A stretch of 61,697 nt of DNA from positions 1 through 61,697 of the forward strand of contig JAEZLD010000079.1 in assembly GCA_023415335.1 (NCBI GenBank), written 5' to 3'. This DNA is from Bacillota bacterium (GTDB taxonomy: Bacteria; Bacillota; Clostridia; Clostridiales; Caloramatoraceae). Both the position numbers and the translations under genes were made by a program. Shown in pieces: positions 25,321 through 33,697 of the stretch. Under the pieces are notes generated by a model. The model was given only the letters and a program-made list of their open reading frames with translations, was not told where the DNA came from and ran no database searches. How positions within the stretch are numbered: the stretch's first letter is position 1; each line of letters starts with the position of its first letter.

Positions 25321-26661
25321 ATGATTGATAAGGCAAGAACAGTTGCCGCAGCAGCCCTTAAGGATATGGAGGAGGAAGGAGCATATTCCAACCTAAAGCT
25401 GAACCAGTATTTTAAAAGCTATGGCCTTGAGCATAAGGACCGAAGCTTTGCATCTGAGATACTATATGGAACCTTAAGAAACAAGCTGAAGATAGATTAT
25501 ACAATTAGCAAATTTTCAAAGATAACCTTGGATAAAATGTCCCCATGGGCAAAATGCATCCTGCGCACTGCAATATACCAGATATTTTATATGGACAGAG
25601 TTCCGGATTTTGCTGCAGTAAATGAAGCTGTAGAGATAGCCAAGTCTAAGGATAGAAAGGCATCAGCCTTTGTAAATGGTGTGCTCAGGGGGATACTGAG
25701 AAACAAAGGTGCTTTTAATGAAATTGAAACTGATAATCCTATAGAAAAAATGTCCATAGAGTATTCTCATCCCCAGTGGTTTATAAATAAATATCTCCCT
25801 ATATATGGTGAGGAATTTTTGAGAAGCTGGATGGAGAAAAACAATACCCCATCCCATATGACAGTCAGAGTAAACACACTCAAGATTGATACTGACTCTG
25901 CAGCTGATGTTTTTGAGAATAAAAATATTGGGGTTAAGAGAGGAATTGTACCCGAAGCACTTATTCTGGATGGTTATGGGATGATAGAAAAATCAGAGGA
26001 GTATGACAGCGGGCTTATAACCATACAGGATGAAAGCTCCATGCTGTCGTCAAGGGTGTTAAATCCTTTTCCTGGTAGTATGGTACTAGATATATGTAGT
26101 GCTCCAGGGGGAAAGTCCACGCATATGGCCCAGCTCATGGAGGATCGTGGAGAAATAAAAGCCTTTGATATACATCCTCATAAGGTTAAATTAATAAGGC
26201 AGAACGCTCTTAGAATGGGTATACACATAATAAAGGCGCTGGAGGGGGATGCCCTTAAGCATAACTGTGAGATGGATAATTCTGCAGACTTCCTGCTGCT
26301 TGATGCGCCCTGCTCTGGGCTTGGACTTATAAGGAAAAAACCCGAAATAAGGTGGAGAGTGACCGAGAAGGATATAATAAACCTTCAAGGGATACAGAGG
26401 GATATAATTAATAACGTTTCAAGCTACGTTAAGCCTGGGGGATATATGGTATACAGTACCTGTACCATAACAAGGGAGGAAAACGAAGAGGTGCTGGAGG
26501 ATTTCCTAAGGAACAGAAATGACTTTTTTATTGATGATATAACTCCTTATATTCCTGAGGGCTTTAAGGACTCTCTCACACCAGAGGGCTTTCTTAAGCT
26601 GTTTCCACAACATCATAACACGGACGGATTTTTTATCGCAAGACTTGGGAGGAAGGAATAA
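25321..26661 (+). CDS. rsmB: 16S rRNA (cytosine-967-C5)-methyltransferase RsmB
   Basis: Methylates C967 of 16S rRNA with S-adenosylmethionine. An N-terminal NusB-like domain (about 1-140) precedes the Rossmann methyltransferase domain, with DICSAPGGKSTHMAQ near 257, the DAPCSGLG Cys motif near 328 and the catalytic-side STCTITREENE near 378. 446 residues. Ends in a 1-base overlap (TAATG) with rlmN. Confidence 0.96.
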   Translation: MIDKARTVAAAALKDMEEEGAYSNLKLNQYFKSYGLEHKDRSFASEILYGTLRNKLKIDYTISKFSKITLDKMSPWAKCILRTAIYQIFYMDRVPDFAAVNEAVEIAKSKDRKASAFVNGVLRGILRNKGAFNEIETDNPIEKMSIEYSHPQWFINKYLPIYGEEFLRSWMEKNNTPSHMTVRVNTLKIDTDSAADVFENKNIGVKRGIVPEALILDGYGMIEKSEEYDSGLITIQDESSMLSSRVLNPFPGSMVLDICSAPGGKSTHMAQLMEDRGEIKAFDIHPHKVKLIRQNALRMGIHIIKALEGDALKHNCEMDNSADFLLLDAPCSGLGLIRKKPEIRWRVTEKDIINLQGIQRDIINNVSSYVKPGGYMVYSTCTITREENEEVLEDFLRNRNDFFIDDITPYIPEGFKDSLTPEGFLKLFPQHHNTDGFFIARLGRKE

Positions 26662-27692
26662 TGGAGGAATATAGAAGCTTTTCTGTGGAGGAATTGGAAA
26701 ATTACATGAAGTCAATTGGCCAGCCTTCCTTCAGAGGAAAGCAGCTGTTTAAATGGATACACAGGGGTATTGAAGAGTTTGATGAGATGTCAGATATGCC
26801 CAGAGACCTGAGAGTAGTATTGAATAATAATGGGTATGTGTGTAATATGGAGGTAGAGGAAAAGCTTGAGTCAAAAGCTGATGGTACCGTAAAATACTTG
26901 ATGATGCTAAAGGATATGAACGTTATTGAATGTGTTTTTATGAGGTATTCCTTTGGTAACACCATATGTATATCCACACAGGCAGGCTGTAGTATGGGAT
27001 GCAGCTTTTGTGCATCTACCATAGGCGGAAAGATAAGGGACCTAACCCCTGGTGAGATGTTAGGACAGGTGATAAAGGTACAAAAGGATATGGGGGAGAG
27101 AATATCCAATGTGGTTCTTATGGGTACAGGAGAACCTATGGATAATCTGGACAACGTTTTGAAATTCTTAAGACTGCTGAATCATCCACAGGGATTGAAT
27201 ATTGGAATGAGGCATATTACAATATCAACCTGTGGAATTGTAGAGGGTATTAAAGAGCTTGCTCAGTTAAACCTTCAGCTTACACTGGCTGTTTCCTTAC
27301 ATGCACCTAATGATGAGATTAGAAAAAAGATAATGCCTGTTGCCAATAGGTATTCCATGGAGGAGCTTATGGATGGCTGCAGATACTACATATCAATGAC
27401 TAACAAGAGGATAACCTTTGAATATGCTCTGATAAAAGGGGTTAATGACAGTGATGATAACGCCAGAGAGCTTGGAGAGAGGCTTCGAGGTATGCTATGC
27501 CATGTAAACCTCATACCTGTAAATCAGGTGAGAGAAAGAAGCTATGAGAAATCAGTTCAAGAGAGAATATTAGCTTTTAAGGGGGTGCTGGAGAAGATGG
27601 GCGTAGAGACAACCGTAAGACGGGAGCTTGGAAGCGACATCAGTGCAGCATGTGGACAGCTTAGAAGAAGCTATATGAAAAGCAAGGAGTGA
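26661..27692 (+). CDS. rlmN: Dual-specificity rRNA/tRNA adenine-C2 methyltransferase RlmN
   Basis: A radical SAM enzyme that methylates C2 of A2503 in 23S rRNA and of A37 in some tRNAs. The iron-sulfur motif CX3CX2C is in CSMGCSFCAS near 110-119. VLMGTGEPMDNL near 152 is the SAM-binding GEP motif, and the C-terminal catalytic Cys is probably in ISAACGQL near 330. 343 residues, normal. Confidence 0.97.
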   Translation: MEEYRSFSVEELENYMKSIGQPSFRGKQLFKWIHRGIEEFDEMSDMPRDLRVVLNNNGYVCNMEVEEKLESKADGTVKYLMMLKDMNVIECVFMRYSFGNTICISTQAGCSMGCSFCASTIGGKIRDLTPGEMLGQVIKVQKDMGERISNVVLMGTGEPMDNLDNVLKFLRLLNHPQGLNIGMRHITISTCGIVEGIKELAQLNLQLTLAVSLHAPNDEIRKKIMPVANRYSMEELMDGCRYYISMTNKRITFEYALIKGVNDSDDNARELGERLRGMLCHVNLIPVNQVRERSYEKSVQERILAFKGVLEKMGVETTVRRELGSDISAACGQLRRSYMKSKE

Positions 27693-27701
27693 GGTGTAAG
27701 T

Positions 27702-28427
27702 ATGAATGTAATATGTAAGACTGACAAGGGTAAGAAAAGGGAGCTTAACGAAGATTATGTGCTGACGCTAAAAGGGAATGACTACCAGCTGCTTATTGTG
27801 GCTGATGGTATGGGAGGCCACAATGCAGGGGAGATAGCATCCAAGCTGGCATCTATGAGGGTAAGAGACTATGTGTTTGACGCATATAGCAATACTAAGG
27901 ATAAAGAGGAACTGCTAAGAATAGCCATCTCCAAGGCTAATGATGCAGTATACTTAAAATCCCAGGAAAATAAGGAGCTTTCAGGTATGGGAACCACCCT
28001 GACCAGCATACTTGTAACTGGAACAAATGTATACTTTGGACATGTTGGCGACTCCAGGGCTTATATAATTGCAGATGGAGACATAAGAAAAATTACACAG
28101 GACCACTCACTGGTGCAGGAGCTTATAGATAACGGAAGCATAACAGAAAGTGAAGCTATAAACCATCCACAGCGGAATCTTATAACCAGAGCTGTAGGAA
28201 CAGAAAAGAATGTGAGTATTGACACAGGCTGCGAACAAGTAAAAAAAGGAGATATAATAATGCTCTGTTCAGATGGGCTTACTAATTACATTTCTAAAGA
28301 AGAGATTTTGGAAATAGTGAAGGAAAAAGAATCCGGAGCTGTTGAAGAGCTGATTAGGACTGCCAATGAAAGGGGAGGAAGTGATAATATTTCTATTATT
28401 CTTGCCTCGGGGGAGGATAGGATATGA
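27702..28427 (+). CDS. stp: Stp/PrpC PP2C-type protein phosphatase
   Basis: A metal-dependent Ser/Thr phosphatase paired with the kinase that follows. Metal-site motifs are NEDYV near 18, VADGMGGHNAGEIAS near 34, GTTLTSI near 94, GHVGDSRAYI near 109 and SDGLTNYI near 190. GGSDNISIIL is near the end. 241 residues. It overlaps prkC by 4 bases, so both enzymes are made together. Confidence 0.96.
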   Translation: MNVICKTDKGKKRELNEDYVLTLKGNDYQLLIVADGMGGHNAGEIASKLASMRVRDYVFDAYSNTKDKEELLRIAISKANDAVYLKSQENKELSGMGTTLTSILVTGTNVYFGHVGDSRAYIIADGDIRKITQDHSLVQELIDNGSITESEAINHPQRNLITRAVGTEKNVSIDTGCEQVKKGDIIMLCSDGLTNYISKEEILEIVKEKESGAVEELIRTANERGGSDNISIILASGEDRI

Positions 28428-30175
28428 TCAATCTTATAGGAAAACTGCTTGGAAACAGGTACTTAATTGTAGAGAAAATTGGAGAAGGCGGAATGGCACT
28501 TGTTTATAAGGCAAAATGCCAGCTGCTTAACAGGTATGTAGCTATAAAAATATTAAGGCCAGAGTTTACTGCTGATGAGGAATTTGTACAGAAGTTTAAA
28601 AGGGAGTCTTTGGCTGTTGCAAGCTTGTCACACTCTAACATTGTAGGGGTATATGATGTAGGAGAGGATGACGGGATATACTATATAGTTATGGAATATG
28701 TAAATGGTACTACGCTAAAGGAATATATAAGAAATAATGGCAGTCTCGACTATAGGGAGGCACTGAACATAACCGCACAGATTGCTACGGCACTTGAGCA
28801 TGCACATAAGAATGGAGTTATTCATAGGGATATTAAATCCCATAACATTCTTCTGACAGAGGATATGACAGTAAAGGTTACAGACTTCGGAATAGCAAGG
28901 GCAGCTACCTCTGGGACCATGACCAATACAGGGAAGGTTATAGGTTCAGTTCATTACTTTTCGCCGGAGCAGGCCAGAGGGGGCTTTACTGACCAAAGGA
29001 CAGATATTTACTCCCTGGGAGTAGTTTTGTACGAGATGCTTACAGGAAAGCTGCCTTATGATGCGGATAGCCCTATTTCCATTGCACTAAAGCATATTCA
29101 GGATGCATTTGTAGAGCCATCTGTGGTAAATCCAAAGATACCTAAGTCGGTTAACAGCATCGTGGTGAAGGCTATGGAAAAGGATATGACTAAAAGATAT
29201 CAAAGCTCCAGAGCTATGCTTGATGACATAAACAAGGTGCTGGTAAATCCGGCAGTTAACCTTGTAGACAAGGAAGCTGATGAGAGCACCAGGGTAATAC
29301 CAATGGAGCAAATCGATGAAGCCTTAGGTCAGAGCAAAAGAAGAGGGAACAACAGGAACAAAAGAAATAAAAGAATAGTAATACTTGTAACTATAGCCAC
29401 ACTTATTGTGTTTGGAATTATAATGGGTGTGGGATATAATAAGTATTTTGGCAATAAGGGTGTTGAAGTGCCAGCGATTTTGGGAATGAATGAGGATGAG
29501 GCAAAGGAACTGCTTGAGGAAAAAGGCCTTGTTCTTGAGGTTGCTGCAAGGGTAAAGAATGAGGCACCTGAGGGACAGATACTCCAGATGTTTTCCAATA
29601 AAGAAGGAGATGTTGTAAAAAAAGGCTCGAAAATAAAGGTACAGGTAAGTGCAGGAATTAAAAAAACGTGGGTACCTGACCTTGTGGGAAAGAGTCTTGA
29701 GGATGCAGAAAAGCTTCTTTCCGACGCGAACCTTGAGATGGGAACACAGTCTACCAGGAACAGTGATACCATAACAAGCGGCCTTATAATGGAACAGAGC
29801 ATAAACAAGAACGAAGAGGTTGAGCCGGGAACAGTGGTAAATGTTGTGGTAAGTGAAGGACCTGCAACAAAGCTTACAACAGTACCGGTAATGACGGGAG
29901 ATACCCTTCAGGCAGCCCAGAAAAAGCTTAGGGAAGCAGGACTTATTACAGGGGATATAACCTATGGCTACGACAGCAAGTATGTTGATGGAGTAGTAAT
30001 AGGCCAGGGTGTTGCAGCCGGAACACAGATTGTGGAAGGTCAGGCGGTTAGTATTGTAATAAATAAAGTGCAGCCTACGACCACACCAACCACTGAGCCA
30101 ACGCAGCAGCCAACCACCACACCATCTGTTTCACCATCAGCTACACCAACGCAGGGTGGAACCACTAATCAATAA
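28424..30175 (+). CDS. prkC: PASTA-domain Ser/Thr protein kinase PrkC
   Basis: A membrane kinase that senses peptidoglycan or lipid II fragments. The kinase domain (about 8-270) has GEGGMALVYKAK, HRDIKSHNILL, DFGIARA and the DIYSLGVVLYEMLTGKLPY segment (given in parts: DIYSLGVVLYEML, GKLPY). A basic juxtamembrane stretch precedes one membrane helix (about 312-332). Three PASTA repeats follow (about 344-412, 413-480, 484-546). The last ~35 residues are a Pro/Thr-rich tail, longer than in B. subtilis PrkC and possibly a cell-wall spacer. 583 residues. In B. subtilis the protein links muropeptides to germination. Confidence 0.95.
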   Translation: MINLIGKLLGNRYLIVEKIGEGGMALVYKAKCQLLNRYVAIKILRPEFTADEEFVQKFKRESLAVASLSHSNIVGVYDVGEDDGIYYIVMEYVNGTTLKEYIRNNGSLDYREALNITAQIATALEHAHKNGVIHRDIKSHNILLTEDMTVKVTDFGIARAATSGTMTNTGKVIGSVHYFSPEQARGGFTDQRTDIYSLGVVLYEMLTGKLPYDADSPISIALKHIQDAFVEPSVVNPKIPKSVNSIVVKAMEKDMTKRYQSSRAMLDDINKVLVNPAVNLVDKEADESTRVIPMEQIDEALGQSKRRGNNRNKRNKRIVILVTIATLIVFGIIMGVGYNKYFGNKGVEVPAILGMNEDEAKELLEEKGLVLEVAARVKNEAPEGQILQMFSNKEGDVVKKGSKIKVQVSAGIKKTWVPDLVGKSLEDAEKLLSDANLEMGTQSTRNSDTITSGLIMEQSINKNEEVEPGTVVNVVVSEGPATKLTTVPVMTGDTLQAAQKKLREAGLITGDITYGYDSKYVDGVVIGQGVAAGTQIVEGQAVSIVINKVQPTTTPTTEPTQQPTTTPSVSPSATPTQGGTTNQ

Positions 30176-30186
30176 AGGAGGACAAC

Positions 30187-31065
30187 ATGGAGGAAGGAAC
30201 TATCGTTAAGGGAATCTCGGGCTTTTACTACGTGGAAACAGAAAACAAGCACATAGTAGAATGCAAAGCCAGGGGTAGATTCAGAAAAGATAACATCACT
30301 CCAGTGGTAGGTGACAGGGTTGAAATACAGCTTATTGACCAAGAACACGGGGTAGTTGATTCAATAAGAGAAAGAAAAAACCTGCTTTTCAGACCCATGG
30401 TAGCTAATGTGGATAGGGCACTAGTAGTATTTGCCGTAAAAAATCCTGATATTAGTCTGACTCTTATGGATAAGCTTCTCTTAATGATAGAGCATTACAA
30501 TATAGAAGCCCTTATTTGCCTTAATAAGGCGGATTTAGATGAACAGGATATATTTAATAGAATTAAAGAAATATACTGCCCTATAGGCTATAAGGTTATT
30601 GCTACCAATGGCCGTACAGGGGAAGGAATAGATGAGCTTAGGGATGCCATAAGGGGGGGAATTTCTGTATTTTCAGGCCCCTCCGGAGTGGGAAAGTCCT
30701 CTATATCAAACCAGCTTCAACACAGGACGCTTATGAAAACAGGGGAAATTAGTGAAAAAATAAACAGAGGAAAGCATACCACAAGACATGCCGAGCTTAT
30801 AGAGGTTGAAAGTAATACCTTTATTGTGGATACACCAGGCTTTTCTTCCATAGACATAAGCTTTATGGAACCAGGGGAGCTTCAATATGCTTTTAAGGAG
30901 TTTGAAGGCTTTCTTGGAGAATGCAAATTCCAATCATGCCTTCATAACAAGGAGCAGGAATGTGGTATAAAAGATGCTGTAGCTCGGGGAAAAATATCCG
31001 TAAACAGATATAACGCATATGTGGAAATACTTGGAGAGATTCAAAGTTGCAGGAGGAAAAGATAA
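30187..31065 (+). CDS. rsgA: Ribosome small subunit-dependent GTPase RsgA
   Basis: A late 30S assembly GTPase. It has an N-terminal OB domain (about 1-70), then a circularly permuted G domain with NKAD (G4) near 116 before GPSGVGKSS (G1) near 165 and DTPGF (G3) near 217. The C-terminal zinc site is in CKFQSCLHNKEQECG near 243-257. 292 residues. The stop overlaps the rpe start by one base, and the AGGAGG for rpe is inside its last codons. Confidence 0.96.
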   Translation: MEEGTIVKGISGFYYVETENKHIVECKARGRFRKDNITPVVGDRVEIQLIDQEHGVVDSIRERKNLLFRPMVANVDRALVVFAVKNPDISLTLMDKLLLMIEHYNIEALICLNKADLDEQDIFNRIKEIYCPIGYKVIATNGRTGEGIDELRDAIRGGISVFSGPSGVGKSSISNQLQHRTLMKTGEISEKINRGKHTTRHAELIEVESNTFIVDTPGFSSIDISFMEPGELQYAFKEFEGFLGECKFQSCLHNKEQECGIKDAVARGKISVNRYNAYVEILGEIQSCRRKR

Positions 31066-31721
31066 TGATTAAACTATCACCATCCATATTGTCTGCTGAT
31101 TTTGCAGCCTTAGGCAGTGATGTTGAGAAAGTTGAAAAAGCGGGAGCAGATTACCTGCATATAGATGTAATGGATGGCCACTTTGTGCCTAACATTACCA
31201 TAGGGCCACCTATTGTAAAGGCCCTTAGGAATAGAAGCAACCTTTTCTTTGATGTCCATCTGATGATAAGCAATCCGGACAGCTATGTTAGGGCTTTTGC
31301 CGAAGCAGGTGCAGATATAATATGTGTACATGCAGAGGCATGCACCCATCTACATAGGACAATACAGAATATCAAAGAATGCGGAGTTAATGCGGCAGTA
31401 GCCTTAAATCCAGCAACATCCCTGGATTGCCTTGAATATGTGCTGGACGATTTGGATATGGTACTGCTTATGACTGTAAATCCAGGCTTTGGAGGGCAGA
31501 AATTCATACCTTCATCCATAAAGAAGATACAGACCCTAAAGAAAATTATTGATGAAAAAAAGCCAGGAATAGATATTGAGGTGGATGGAGGAATTAAGCT
31601 GGATAACCTTAATCAGGTTGTATCTGCAGGAGCAAATGTTATTGTAGCTGGTTCTGCCATCTTTAACAATGATAATGTACAAGAGGCTGTAAGAAGCTTT
31701 AAAAAAGCAGGTGGAAGGTAA
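31065..31721 (+). CDS. rpe: Ribulose-phosphate 3-epimerase
   Basis: Interconverts ribulose 5-phosphate and xylulose 5-phosphate in the pentose phosphate pathway. ATG 31065 was chosen over TTG 31047 because AGGAGG is 8 bases upstream and the product begins IKLSPSILSADFAALG after Met. Metal and catalytic motifs are DYLHIDVMDGHFVPN near 29, HLMI near 65, MTVNPGFGGQKFI near 137 and EVDGGI near 172. 218 residues. One-base overlaps on both sides. Confidence 0.96.
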   Translation: MIKLSPSILSADFAALGSDVEKVEKAGADYLHIDVMDGHFVPNITIGPPIVKALRNRSNLFFDVHLMISNPDSYVRAFAEAGADIICVHAEACTHLHRTIQNIKECGVNAAVALNPATSLDCLEYVLDDLDMVLLMTVNPGFGGQKFIPSSIKKIQTLKKIIDEKKPGIDIEVDGGIKLDNLNQVVSAGANVIVAGSAIFNNDNVQEAVRSFKKAGGR

Positions 31722-32362
31722 TGAAGGCTCTTATAATAGCTTATGGAACCCTTGAAGGCTATACATGGCTTATTGATGAAGCAGAAGCTTCAGATGTTGT
31801 ATTATGTGCCGACGGTGGCTTAGAGCATGCAGCTAAATGTGGAATAATACCCGATTATATGATTGGGGACTTTGATTCTGTTTCTAAAAAGACTCTTGAA
31901 GGCTTTAAAGAAAAAGGGGTAAAGGAAATAGCCTATACACCTGAAAAGGATTACACGGATACTGAAATATGTGTGGAAAAGGCCATTGAGCTTGGAGCAA
32001 AAGAAATATGTATAGCTGCCGGTATTGGTTCAAGGCTGGACCATAGTCTTGGGAATTTGGGCTTACTGCATATAATGCTGTCCAGAGGAATAAATGGGTA
32101 TATAATGTCTGACAACTGCAAAATTTTTATATGCTGCAATAATCAAATTACCCTATCTGGAGAAGCAGGGGATATTGTGTCAATAATACCGTATGGAGGA
32201 GATGCTGAAGGTATTACTCTGAAGGGGTTGAAATATCCCCTTAATAATGCATCAATACCTTTGGGAAGACCTATTGGTGTAAGTAATGTTATGGCTCAAA
32301 ATAAATGCAGCATAAGTGTAAATAGTGGGGAGTTAATAATCATACATCAAAGAAATATATAA
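31721..32362 (+). CDS. thiN: Thiamine pyrophosphokinase
   Basis: Makes thiamine diphosphate from thiamine and ATP. Motifs are CADGGLEHAA near 28, DYMIGDFDSVS near 44, the acidic TPEKDYTDTEICVEKAIELG near 68 and GIGSRLDHSLGNL near 100. 213 residues. It ends the stp-prkC-rsgA-rpe-thiN operon, the same order as in B. subtilis, and a very strong palindromic terminator follows 6 bases after its stop. Confidence 0.95.
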   Translation: MKALIIAYGTLEGYTWLIDEAEASDVVLCADGGLEHAAKCGIIPDYMIGDFDSVSKKTLEGFKEKGVKEIAYTPEKDYTDTEICVEKAIELGAKEICIAAGIGSRLDHSLGNLGLLHIMLSRGINGYIMSDNCKIFICCNNQITLSGEAGDIVSIIPYGGDAEGITLKGLKYPLNNASIPLGRPIGVSNVMAQNKCSISVNSGELIIIHQRNI

Positions 32363-32368
32363 TTTTTT

Positions 32369-32414
32369 CCCCAGCCATCCCATATAATATTATATGGGAT
32401 GGCTGGGGGTTTTT
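32369..32414. terminator. Terminator formed by a perfect 40-nt palindrome after thiN
   Basis: 32369-32388 is the exact reverse complement of 32389-32408. T runs flank both sides (TTTTTT before, GTTTTT after), so it can stop transcription from either strand. The ATG of the next small ORF begins right after the downstream T run. Confidence 0.92.
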
Positions 32415-32573
32415 ATGTATAGAAAAGGGTTCAGGAGGAATGGAAACAACATACCTTCAATTGTACTTATGATTGGAGGAGTTATACTCATAGCCTGGTG
32501 GATGCCGTTATGGGTTTGGTTTGTAATGGCAGGAGTTTTTCTTATTGTAATTGGTGTTGCTTTGTATCAATAG
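32415..32573 (+). CDS. Small membrane protein, 52 residues
   Basis: I do not recognise it. The frame begins MYRKGFRRNGNN, a basic head, followed by two adjacent hydrophobic stretches (about 15-29 and 31-50) separated by Pro31. The only ribosome-site-like sequence is GGGGG at the 3' arm of the preceding terminator stem, 5-6 bases upstream. Its C-terminal half (PLWVWFVMAGVFLIVIGVAL) resembles the C-terminal half of the next ORF, so the two look like diverged duplicates. In B. subtilis the spoVM gene sits at this place; this protein is not SpoVM. Confidence 0.6.
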   Translation: MYRKGFRRNGNNIPSIVLMIGGVILIAWWMPLWVWFVMAGVFLIVIGVALYQ

Positions 32574-32592
32574 AATTGGTGAGGAGAGGTTT

Positions 32593-32775
32593 ATGGGCCA
32601 TCATAAAGGAAACAGCTGGTTTAGAAAGATAAGTATATGGGATTTTGTGGTACTTGGAATTGGAGGAATAGGAATAGGGATGGTGCTTGCTGTATTTCTT
32701 CCCTTCTGGATATGGATAGTTATGGTGGGAATATGTTTAATTGCATACTCAGTATGGTATTACAACACAAAATAA
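32593..32775 (+). CDS. Small membrane protein, 60 residues
   Basis: I do not recognise it. ATG 32593 follows a strong GAGGAGAGG; an upstream in-frame start at 32551 has no ribosome site. The head MGHHKGNSWFRK is basic, and two hydrophobic segments follow (about 16-33 and 36-55) joined at a Pro, as in the ORF upstream. PFWIWIVMVGICLIAYSVWYY is similar in pattern to the end of that protein (quoted as PFWIWIVMVG then LIAYSVWYY). A bidirectional terminator begins at the stop codon. Role unknown. Confidence 0.65.
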   Translation: MGHHKGNSWFRKISIWDFVVLGIGGIGIGMVLAVFLPFWIWIVMVGICLIAYSVWYYNTK

Positions 32776-32804
32776 AAAAATGTGCCTGTTAAGCACATTT
32801 TTTT
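32774..32804. terminator. Bidirectional terminator between the small membrane gene and rpmB
   Basis: AAAAAAATGTGC (32774-32785) pairs perfectly with GCACATTTTTTT (32793-32804). The A and T arms give U tracts on both strands. Confidence 0.9.
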
Positions 32805-32806
32805 AA

Positions 32807-32998
32807 TTACATGGCACGCTGTACCTTGCCTGAACGCAGGCATCTTGTGCAGACATATATTCTTTTAGGTGTCCCATCAACAACAGCCTTAACCTTTTTT
32901 ATGTTTGGAGCCCATGTTCTGTTGGACTGACGATGTGAATGGCTGTACTGAATACCAAAGGTTAATGCTTTATTGCAGATTTCACATTTTCTTGACAT
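32807..32998 (-). CDS. rpmB: 50S ribosomal protein L28
   Basis: 63 residues on the minus strand. It begins MSRKCEICNKALTFG, with paired cysteines (CEIC and CTRC) forming a zinc ribbon. The ATG at 32998 is preceded by a near-perfect AAGGAGGTG; an in-frame upstream extension to 33022 is therefore not used. It is transcribed divergently from yloU, as in B. subtilis. Confidence 0.96.
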   Translation of the reverse strand: MSRKCEICNKALTFGIQYSHSHRQSNRTWAPNIKKVKAVVDGTPKRIYVCTRCLRSGKVQRAM

Positions 32999-33154
32999 AT
33001 CGTAACACCTCCTTACAGGCAAGATGAATTATAAATCATTCTCATTCAAACATATAATATTCTAACAGAATTATATGGAATTTGCAATGGAAAGATTCTT
33101 TTTTATTTTTAATAATAAATATCAGTTGACTAACTAATTATATAACTATATTTG

Positions 33155-33186
33155 TTGAATGTAAAGAAAAACAACTTTACATTCAA
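33155..33186. repeat. Perfect 12-bp inverted repeat in the rpmB/yloU divergent region
   Basis: TTGAATGTAAAG (33155-33166) and CTTTACATTCAA (33175-33186) are separated by 8 bases. No T run follows on either strand that would make a good terminator. It sits just upstream of the predicted yloU promoter. Confidence 0.7.
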
Positions 33187-33188
33187 AA

Positions 33189-33218
33189 TTTACATATCTG
33201 CTTTTTTAATATTATAAA
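33189..33218 (+). promoter_or_regulatory. Possible promoter for yloU-fakA
   Basis: TTTACA (33189-33194), an 18-base spacer and TATAAA (33213-33218). The -35 starts 2 bases after the inverted repeat, so a protein bound there could affect it. The rest of the 333-base rpmB-yloU gap shows no gene. Confidence 0.4.
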
Positions 33219-33331
33219 ATAGGGTATAATTACTTAGTAACTATATGTGTAGCTTGAAGAACTGCAACTTTTAATATAAAATTATACAAAGAAGCAGTAT
33301 CCCTAAAAAATAAAACAGGGAGGTTAATATT

Positions 33332-33682
33332 ATGTCAATAAAGATGAATACAGAGTATGGCTATATTGAATTTACTGATGAGCTTATATCAAGCATTGCG
33401 GGGAATGCCACCATGGAATGCTATGGCGTTGTAGGAATGGCTTCAAAAAGGGCAACTGATGGCTTTTGGGAACTTTTAAAACGTGAAAATCTGAGCAAGG
33501 GAGTAAAAATTGTATCTATAGGTGATGATATAAATGTAGATATATACATCATCGTGGAGTACGGTACTAAAATTTCAGTAATAGCTGATAATATCATACA
33601 GAAGGTAAAATACACTCTTGAGGGTCTGACCGGAATTAAGGTTCAGAAGGTTACAGTATATGTGCAAGGAATCAGGGTATAA
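33332..33682 (+). CDS. yloU: Asp23/Gls24 family protein YloU
   Basis: 116 residues of the alkaline-shock Asp23 family. The core GYIEFTDELISSIAGNAT and YIIVEYGTKISVIADNI are typical. The family is thought to act near the envelope; its exact role is unknown. It is followed 15 bases later by the FakA-like gene, the standard yloU-yloV pair. Confidence 0.93.
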   Translation: MSIKMNTEYGYIEFTDELISSIAGNATMECYGVVGMASKRATDGFWELLKRENLSKGVKIVSIGDDINVDIYIIVEYGTKISVIADNIIQKVKYTLEGLTGIKVQKVTVYVQGIRV

Positions 33683-33697
33683 TAGGAGGTACTAAGA

